From Cyanobacteria bacterium T3Sed10_344R1 (lineage in GTDB: Bacteria; Cyanobacteriota; Cyanobacteriia; Phormidesmidales; Phormidesmidaceae), in NCBI GenBank assembly GCA_003566335.1, contig PXDR01000336.1, forward strand, positions 1 through 7,115: 7,115 nt of DNA. Direction: 5' to 3'. Of the stretch, positions 6,771-7,115 are shown piece by piece. The notes beneath the pieces are model-generated. The model was given only the letters and a program-made list of their open reading frames with translations, searched no databases and was not told where the DNA came from. How positions within the stretch are numbered: position 1 is the first letter of the stretch; every line of letters starts with the position of its first letter. A program made the translations under genes and the position numbers.

Positions 6771-6785
6771 ATCTGGTGTCCAGAT
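6771..6785. promoter_or_regulatory. Perfect palindrome upstream of the AraC-family gene
   Basis: ATCTGG-TGT-CCAGAT is a 6-bp perfect dyad with a 3-base centre, 17 bases before the regulator's ATG. A smaller dyad of the same design, GCTA-GTT-TAGC, follows at 6789-6799. The position over the likely promoter would suit an operator, possibly autoregulatory, though AraC proteins usually bind direct rather than inverted sites. Confidence 0.35.
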
Positions 6786-6878
6786 GCCGCTAGTTTAGCT
6801 AGATGATCAGCGCGTGAATGCCTTCAGGCAGTTTTCGATTGCCCTAAGTGCTGAAATGCTGTAGGGATAGTCACAAAA

Positions 6879-6894
6879 TTTCACCTAGTTGAAA
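6879..6894. promoter_or_regulatory. Imperfect 16-bp palindrome TTTCACCTAGTTGAAA
   Basis: Fourteen of 16 bases are symmetric around CTAG. It lies about 130 bases before the AraC-family start, in non-coding DNA. It may be an operator; no family can be assigned. Confidence 0.25.
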
Positions 6895-6922
6895 GCATCC
6901 TATGCTCAGGTGGAAAAAGACG

Positions 6923-6967
6923 GCTGAATCTCGAGACGCTGAATCTCGAGACGCTGAATCTCGAGAC
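6923..6967. repeat. Three perfect 15-bp tandem repeats, each with the palindrome TCTCGAGA
   Basis: GCTGAATCTCGAGAC occurs three times without a spacer (6923-6937, 6938-6952, 6953-6967). Each unit contains the 8-bp palindrome TCTCGAGA, so neighbouring copies can form an 8-bp stem with the 7-base loop CGCTGAA; copy 2 can pair with copy 1 or copy 3 but not both. The array is enclosed by ACGGCTGAA (6920-6928) pairing with TTC-A-AGCCGT (6979-6988, one bulged A), and further out by TATGCTCA (6901-6908) with TGAGCATA (6994-7001). The units lie just downstream of the stop of the minus-strand frame at 6980. Confidence 0.9.
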
Positions 6968-6979
6968 TAGGACGAGGGT

Positions 6980-7114
6980 TCAAGCCGTAGTGTTGAGCAT
7001 AAAGTTGAGATTAGACGCGGCTATTGCGATCGCACCTCCCAAGAGCACAACCCCAAGGGAAATACTCAGGCGATCACCCCAGGGAGCATTTTTCTCTATG
7101 GCCATCACCGCCCC
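6980..7114 (-). CDS. Short hydrophobic reading frame, partial or a 41-residue small membrane protein
   Basis: On the minus strand a frame is open from the window edge to a TGA at 6980-6982. From the ATG at 7105 it reads MAIEKNAPWGDRLSISLG and then a hydrophobic segment, VVLLGGAIAIAA (residues 19-30), ending NFMLNTTA. This looks like one transmembrane helix preceded by a charged N-terminal stretch. It could be the C-terminal tail of a membrane protein whose body lies beyond the window, or a complete 41-residue protein. The frame is short enough to occur by chance. It contains a HIP1 site (7026-7033). I do not recognise a family. Confidence 0.35.
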   Translation of the reverse strand, partial: GAVMAIEKNAPWGDRLSISLGVVLLGGAIAIAASNLNFMLNTTA

Positions 7115-7115
7115 C

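Larger units (their letters stand above)
6754..6979. other. Non-coding region upstream of the AraC-family gene
   Basis: About 226 bases with no credible reading frame on either strand. It contains dyads at 6771-6785, 6789-6799, 6819-6830 (TGCC-TTCA-GGCA followed by GTTTTC) and 6879-6894, then the three-copy tandem repeat at 6923-6967. AGTGCTGAA at 6847-6855 is the reverse complement of part of the repeat at 1064-1072. No promoter could be called beyond the weak TATCTT near the regulator. Confidence 0.5.

Noticed and set aside
6923..6967. CRISPR-like array
   Set aside because: The three 15-bp units abut with no spacers, and no cas genes are present.
741..7033. The five GCGATCGC sites as a special feature
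   Set aside because: These are the ordinary HIP1 octamers that are abundant in many cyanobacterial genomes; they were used only as evidence for the host group.
7098..7115. Plus-strand gene start reading MAITAP with AGGGAG 11 bases upstream
   Set aside because: Only six codons are in the window, so it cannot be supported; it competes with the minus-strand frame at 6980-7114.

Overview
The window looks like chromosomal DNA from a cyanobacterium, probably a fairly GC-rich filamentous type. Five copies of the HIP1 octamer GCGATCGC are present (741-748, 1782-1789, 5383-5390, 6136-6143, 7026-7033). Two adjacent genes encode the first steps of the menaquinone/phylloquinone branch, which cyanobacteria use to make the photosystem I quinone. 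The genus assignment is inference only.

Layout. From the left edge to 982, on the minus strand, is a saccharopine dehydrogenase-like NAD(P)-binding protein whose C-terminus lies outside the window. A 333-base divergent intergenic region (983-1315) follows, with operator-like repeats. On the plus strand come menF (isochorismate synthase, 1316-2761) and menD (SEPHCHC synthase, 2771-4576), 9 bases apart and in the same reading frame, almost certainly one operon. After hairpins downstream of menD there is a lower-GC plus-strand class I methyltransferase gene (4835-5635), preceded by a 17-bp tandem duplication that doubles its ribosome-binding site. A 131-bp MITE-like element (5717-5847), with 16-bp terminal inverted repeats and a TGA target duplication, lies between the methyltransferase and a convergent AraC-family regulator on the minus strand (5854-6753). 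The right end (6754-7115) holds several short palindromes, a three-copy 15-bp tandem repeat nested in larger inverted repeats, and the end of a short minus-strand hydrophobic reading frame cut by, or starting near, the window edge.

How the parts relate. MenF converts chorismate to isochorismate and MenD joins it to 2-oxoglutarate-derived succinyl semialdehyde, so the two act in sequence. The methyltransferase, MITE and AraC regulator look like an accessory block next to this housekeeping operon; nothing in the sequence shows they take part in quinone synthesis. No convincing new defence or mobile system is visible. The most interesting structures are the MITE, the switch-like palindromic tandem repeat at 6923-6967, and a 10-bp inverted repeat that could mask the ribosome-binding site of the leftmost gene.
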